A stretch of DNA of 64,000 nt from Myceligenerans pegani (lineage in GTDB: Bacteria > Actinomycetota > Actinomycetes > Actinomycetales > Cellulomonadaceae): positions 1-64,000 of the forward strand of contig NZ_JADBGR010000097.1 of NCBI RefSeq assembly GCF_014892515.1, given 5' to 3'. Shown piece after piece: positions 63,071 through 64,000 of this stretch (its first letter is position 1; every line of letters starts with the position of its first letter). A model generated the notes under the pieces. It saw only the letters and a program-made list of their open reading frames with translations. It was not told the DNA's origin and searched no databases. Position numbers and translations under genes: made by a program.

Positions 63071-63460
63071 ATGCGGACTGGGAGTGAGACGGTCACGGCG
63101 ACGCGCCACGACGACGTGGGCGACGCGATGGCGGCCGCCATGCTGCGCGAGTCGGTTCTCGCGGCGCGCCGCGCGGCCCGGAACGCGGCCGACGTGCTCC
63201 GCCCGGAGGGCTTCGCCCTCGACGAATGGCTCGTGCTCGACGCCCTCGGCGCCGGCGACGGGCTGACGATGTCCCAGCTGCGTGAAGCCGTTCTCGTCGA
63301 CAAGGCGACGCTGGGCCGCCGGGTCGACGACCTCCTGACCAAGGCTCTCGTCTACCGCGAGGTCGACGGCCTCGACCGCCGCGTGATCCGCGTGTACCTC
63401 TCGTCCCGCGGGCGGGACGTCCTGTCACGCCTCACGGCGCGGCTGGCGCAGGGCCAGTAG
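63071..63460 (+). CDS. MarR-family transcriptional regulator
   Basis: A 129-residue winged-helix regulator. The DNA-binding part has LTMSQLREAVLVDKATLGRRVDDLLTKAL with the wing YREVDGLDRRVIRVYLSSRG, as in MarR proteins. It is slightly short at the N-terminal dimerisation helices. It is divergent from the AmiC-like receptor gene, so both may form a ligand-responsive switch. Its last 36 bp overlap the end of the convergent permease gene. Confidence 0.88.
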   Translation: MRTGSETVTATRHDDVGDAMAAAMLRESVLAARRAARNAADVLRPEGFALDEWLVLDALGAGDGLTMSQLREAVLVDKATLGRRVDDLLTKALVYREVDGLDRRVIRVYLSSRGRDVLSRLTARLAQGQ

Positions 63461-64000
63461 CAGTCCGGTGCCCCAGGCCGCCAGCAGCACGACCGTGAGC
63501 ACCACGCCGTAGGGCTCGAGGCTGAGGGCGGCCACCGGGAACCGGCCGAGCCACGGGGCGTGCTCGGCCGCGACCTGCACCAGGGTCACCGCGCCGATCC
63601 CGAGGGCCGCCAGGGCGGAGATCCCCGTGACGACGACGTCGTACCGCACCCGGGTGCGGGCGGAGACCCCTGGGCGCGGCGCCGCGCCCGGGCGACCGCC
63701 GACCACGCCGGCAGGTTGTGTGCTGCTCCCGCCGCCGGCAGGTTGCATGCCGCTTTGACCGGCGGCGGGCCGCCCGCCGACGCCGGCGGCCTCCGGTCCG
63801 CCGGACCCGGCGTGCGCGTAGACGCGGCGGGCCACCGCGCCCTGGGCCGAGTCAAGCATCGACATCCCTGCGGCGAACAGCACCGCCAGCGGCAGGGCCG
63901 CGTACCACGCGACCTGGCCGAGTGCCGCCGAGGCGGTGATCGCCAGCAGGCCGATCTCCGTGGCGGTGTCGAACCCGAGCCCGAACACCAGCCCGACGGC
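63425..64000 (-). CDS. Nickel/cobalt permease (NiCoT/HoxN family), 5'-truncated
   Basis: The C-terminal part (about 191 residues) of a NiCoT transporter; the frame is open at the window edge, so the N-terminal helices lie outside. The family signature is GLVFGLGFDTATEIGLLAI at the visible start, followed by LPLAVLFAAGMSMLDSAQGAV. A long Gly/Ala/Pro-rich loop (about 60 residues) and two more helices follow. The protein imports nickel or cobalt for metalloenzymes; which one cannot be read from this part. Confidence 0.9.
   Translation of the reverse strand, partial: AVGLVFGLGFDTATEIGLLAITASAALGQVAWYAALPLAVLFAAGMSMLDSAQGAVARRVYAHAGSGGPEAAGVGGRPAAGQSGMQPAGGGSSTQPAGVVGGRPGAAPRPGVSARTRVRYDVVVTGISALAALGIGAVTLVQVAAEHAPWLGRFPVAALSLEPYGVVLTVVLLAAWGTGLLLALRQPRREA

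Overview
The window is chromosomal DNA of a very high-GC actinomycete. GTG starts, leaderless genes with a TANNNT -10 box directly upstream, and several gene neighbourhoods typical of Actinobacteria all point that way: ctaD-ctaF / trpD / ctaE-qcrCAB, aroG-lgt-pknL-Rv2175c-idsA, and sigA-DUF7455-parE. The overall style fits Micrococcales (Promicromonosporaceae or Cellulomonadaceae); that family placement is inference.

Layout. 1-8,690: respiratory chain genes (cytochrome c oxidase subunits I, IV and III and the cytochrome bc1 complex QcrCAB), with convergent trpD and a receiver-like protein, then superoxide dismutase and a stand-alone Lrp/AsnC ligand-binding domain. 8,860-14,690: a polyol utilisation locus (DeoR regulator, lipoprotein binding protein, two permeases, mannitol-type dehydrogenase). 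No ATPase is encoded, so a shared MsmK/MsiK-type ATPase is expected. 14,530-25,220: DnaQ-UvrC-like nuclease, fatty acyl-CoA ligase, ROK glucokinase, acyltransferase, PPi-dependent phosphofructokinase, class II DAHP synthase and Lgt. 25,250-37,020: PknL-type kinase and its Rv2175c-type DNA-binding partner, polyprenyl synthetase, a lipoprotein, DUF4192, USP, the principal sigma factor, DUF7455, topoisomerase subunit B and a small DUF4430/membrane pair. 37,060-38,510: secreted lipase behind a promoter with an embedded operator palindrome. 38,680-49,860: a compact, non-canonical type VII secretion (T7SS-like) locus. 49,860-53,560: an accessory patch with a decayed MerR regulator, an MFS-SRPBCC-ArsR operon behind paired operators, and recombinase remnants. 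53,620-56,130: HelR-type helicase behind a rifamycin-associated element. 56,330-64,000: alginate-lyase-like lipoprotein, tandem ABM protein, flavoprotein, esterase, NlpC/P60 hydrolase under a c-di-AMP (ydaO) riboswitch, a cytosolic AmiC-like receptor with a divergent MarR gene, and the C-terminal part of a nickel/cobalt permease.

The most unusual parts are: (i) the T7SS-like locus, with two WXG100-size proteins, a T7SS-signal effector candidate, two paralogous small proteins, two membrane proteins sharing a cytosolic domain (one carrying an extracellular discoidin domain fused to a LysM-like domain) and a three-domain EssC/EccC-like ATPase, but no eccB, eccD, eccE or mycP; (ii) a 159-bp MITE-like element with perfect 31-bp inverted ends and a 5-bp target duplication inserted at the -10 box of idsA; (iii) an 11-bp helically phased repeat array between the DeoR gene and the polyol operon; (iv) at least eleven leaderless genes; (v) tandem repeats with 15-, 17- and 18-bp periods in gene ends. 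No tRNA, rRNA or CRISPR array was seen.
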